64,000 nucleotides of DNA from Desulfovibrionaceae bacterium (GTDB lineage Bacteria; Desulfobacterota; Desulfovibrionia; Desulfovibrionales; Desulfovibrionaceae), in assembly GCA_015709315.1 (NCBI GenBank), contig JACCQI010000004.1:62001-126000 (forward strand), written 5' to 3'. The notes under the pieces were generated by a model. The model ran no database searches and was not told the origin of the DNA. It was given only the letters and a program-made list of their open reading frames with translations. Position numbers and translations under genes: made by a program. Shown here in pieces: positions 63,230 to 64,000 of the stretch. The first letter of the stretch is position 1. Each line of letters opens with the position of its first letter.

Positions 63230-64000
63230 ATGCCCCTTTTTACTGTTGACCCGGACAAATGCAACGGCGACGGGCGCTGCGCCGCGGAATGCCCTGCGGG
63301 GTGCATCGAGTTCACCAAGGGAACGCTCCCCGTGCCGCATGAGAAGAAGCAGGCGTATTGCCTGTCCTGCGGCCATTGCGTGGCCGTCTGCCCCTCGGGT
63401 GCCCTGCGCCTGGCGCGGTTCCCGGTCAAGAGCGTGCCCCTGGAGCGGTCCATGGCCGTTAGCCTGGAGCAGGCGGAACAGTTTCTCAAGGGACGGCGTT
63501 CCGTGCGCTTCTTCAAGGACCGGGCCGTGGACGAGGCGTTGCTGGCGCGCCTTTTGTCCGTCGTCGAATACTGCCCGTCGGGCCACAACGCCCGGTCCGC
63601 CCGGTGGCTGGTGGCGTCCACCCGGGAGAAGGTGGCCGAGTTGGCGGGTGTGGTGGTGGAGTGGATGCGCGGCGAGGTCGAGGCGGACAGCCCCATGGCC
63701 GGGCATCTGCATCTGTCGGGCATCGTGCGCGCCTTTGACGACGGCCTGGACCTGGTCTGCCGCCATGCCCCGGCCCTGGCCGTGGCCTATGGCCCGGTGG
63801 CGGGCATCACTCCCCGCGAAGACGCGGTCATTGCGATCACCTACCTGGACCTGGCCGCTCATGCCGCCGGGCTGGGCGGGTGCTGGTGCGGATACCTGAT
63901 GGCCGCCGCGGCGCACGACCCGCGCGTCGGCAAGGCCCTGGGCGTGCCCGACGGCTCGACCGTGTACGGGGCGCTCATGCTCGGGGAACCGGCGCACCGA
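63230..64000 (+). CDS. Nitroreductase-family protein with N-terminal ferredoxin domain (5' part)
   Basis: 257 codons to the right edge with no stop. The N-terminal ~75 residues carry two 4Fe-4S motifs: CNGDGRCAAECPAGC and CLSCGHCVAVCPSGA. The nitroreductase fold follows, opening with RRSVRFFKDRAVDEALL and EYCPSGHNARSARWLV, with a later AITYLDLAAHAAGLGGCWCG that binds FMN in the family. It would move electrons from the clusters to flavin. The substrate is unknown. ATG 63230 follows AGGGAG. Confidence 0.93.
   Translation, partial: MPLFTVDPDKCNGDGRCAAECPAGCIEFTKGTLPVPHEKKQAYCLSCGHCVAVCPSGALRLARFPVKSVPLERSMAVSLEQAEQFLKGRRSVRFFKDRAVDEALLARLLSVVEYCPSGHNARSARWLVASTREKVAELAGVVVEWMRGEVEADSPMAGHLHLSGIVRAFDDGLDLVCRHAPALAVAYGPVAGITPREDAVIAITYLDLAAHAAGLGGCWCGYLMAAAAHDPRVGKALGVPDGSTVYGALMLGEPAHR

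Overview
The window reads as chromosomal DNA of a GC-rich, Gram-negative, anaerobic deltaproteobacterium, most likely a Desulfovibrio or Pseudodesulfovibrio relative. This is an inference from gene content and order: an mraZ-led dcw cluster, recA-alaS, a lone AmrS-type radical SAM enzyme, DsrE and YeeE/YedE sulfur-type proteins, a lpxK gene (so an outer membrane), an orphan cbiM/cbiL pair, and an in-frame UGA at the catalytic position of a peroxiredoxin. No rRNA, plasmid or intact phage genes are present.

Layout. Positions 1-8.0 kb hold a tightly overlapped, leftward division and wall operon (mraZ-rsmH-ftsL-ftsI-murE-murF-mraY-murD, murD cut by the edge), preceded by five GTG-type repeats in 10-11 bp register that look like a MraZ operator. 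Positions 8.2-15.9 kb carry pyk with a coupled HD-GYP gene, a CBS-pair protein, a DUF3108 protein, a tandem pair of small paralogues, rlmD and an HD hydrolase. Positions 16-21.3 kb carry cbiM/cbiL, an Rrf2 regulator, a haemolysin III protein, an NSS amino-acid symporter with a 33-residue MetS-like subunit, and a DsrE-like protein. Positions 21.4-29.9 kb carry a selenocysteine peroxiredoxin with its SECIS hairpin, a VPLPA-CTERM surface protein, a YeeE/YedE pair, tRNA-Pro, amrS, purM, a radical SAM protein and a SIMPL protein.

Positions 29.9-31.8 kb form a gene-free repeat island: about 2.8 tandem copies of a 363-364 bp unit, each with a 115-nt nested foldback, plus an inverted, diverged partial copy. 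Next come rpsI-rplM, an MFS transporter, alaS-recA, a PP-loop protein, a CaCA exchanger, a methyltransferase, YccF and Bax-inhibitor membrane proteins, lpxK-rnr, and a CI/LexA-like repressor (32-47 kb).

Positions 47-64 kb hold a diguanylate cyclase, a DUF4139 protein, a disaccharide-phosphorolysis module (HAD hydrolase, then a beta-phosphoglucomutase-like/GH65 fusion), a second repeat island with two inverted copies of a hairpin element, a class II aldolase, two paralogous CII-like regulators either side of a hybrid histidine kinase and a broken alpha/beta hydrolase, a TetR regulator with two palindromic operators, glnS, and the start of a ferredoxin-nitroreductase.

The most notable items are the selenocysteine peroxiredoxin without a resolving cysteine, the two structured repeat families, the paired CII-like regulators with a three-palindrome upstream region, the HAD-GH65 fusion, and small genes easily missed by callers (metS-like, a 54-aa zinc ribbon, a 40-aa frame). 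All calls come from reading sequence and translations; no database search was possible.
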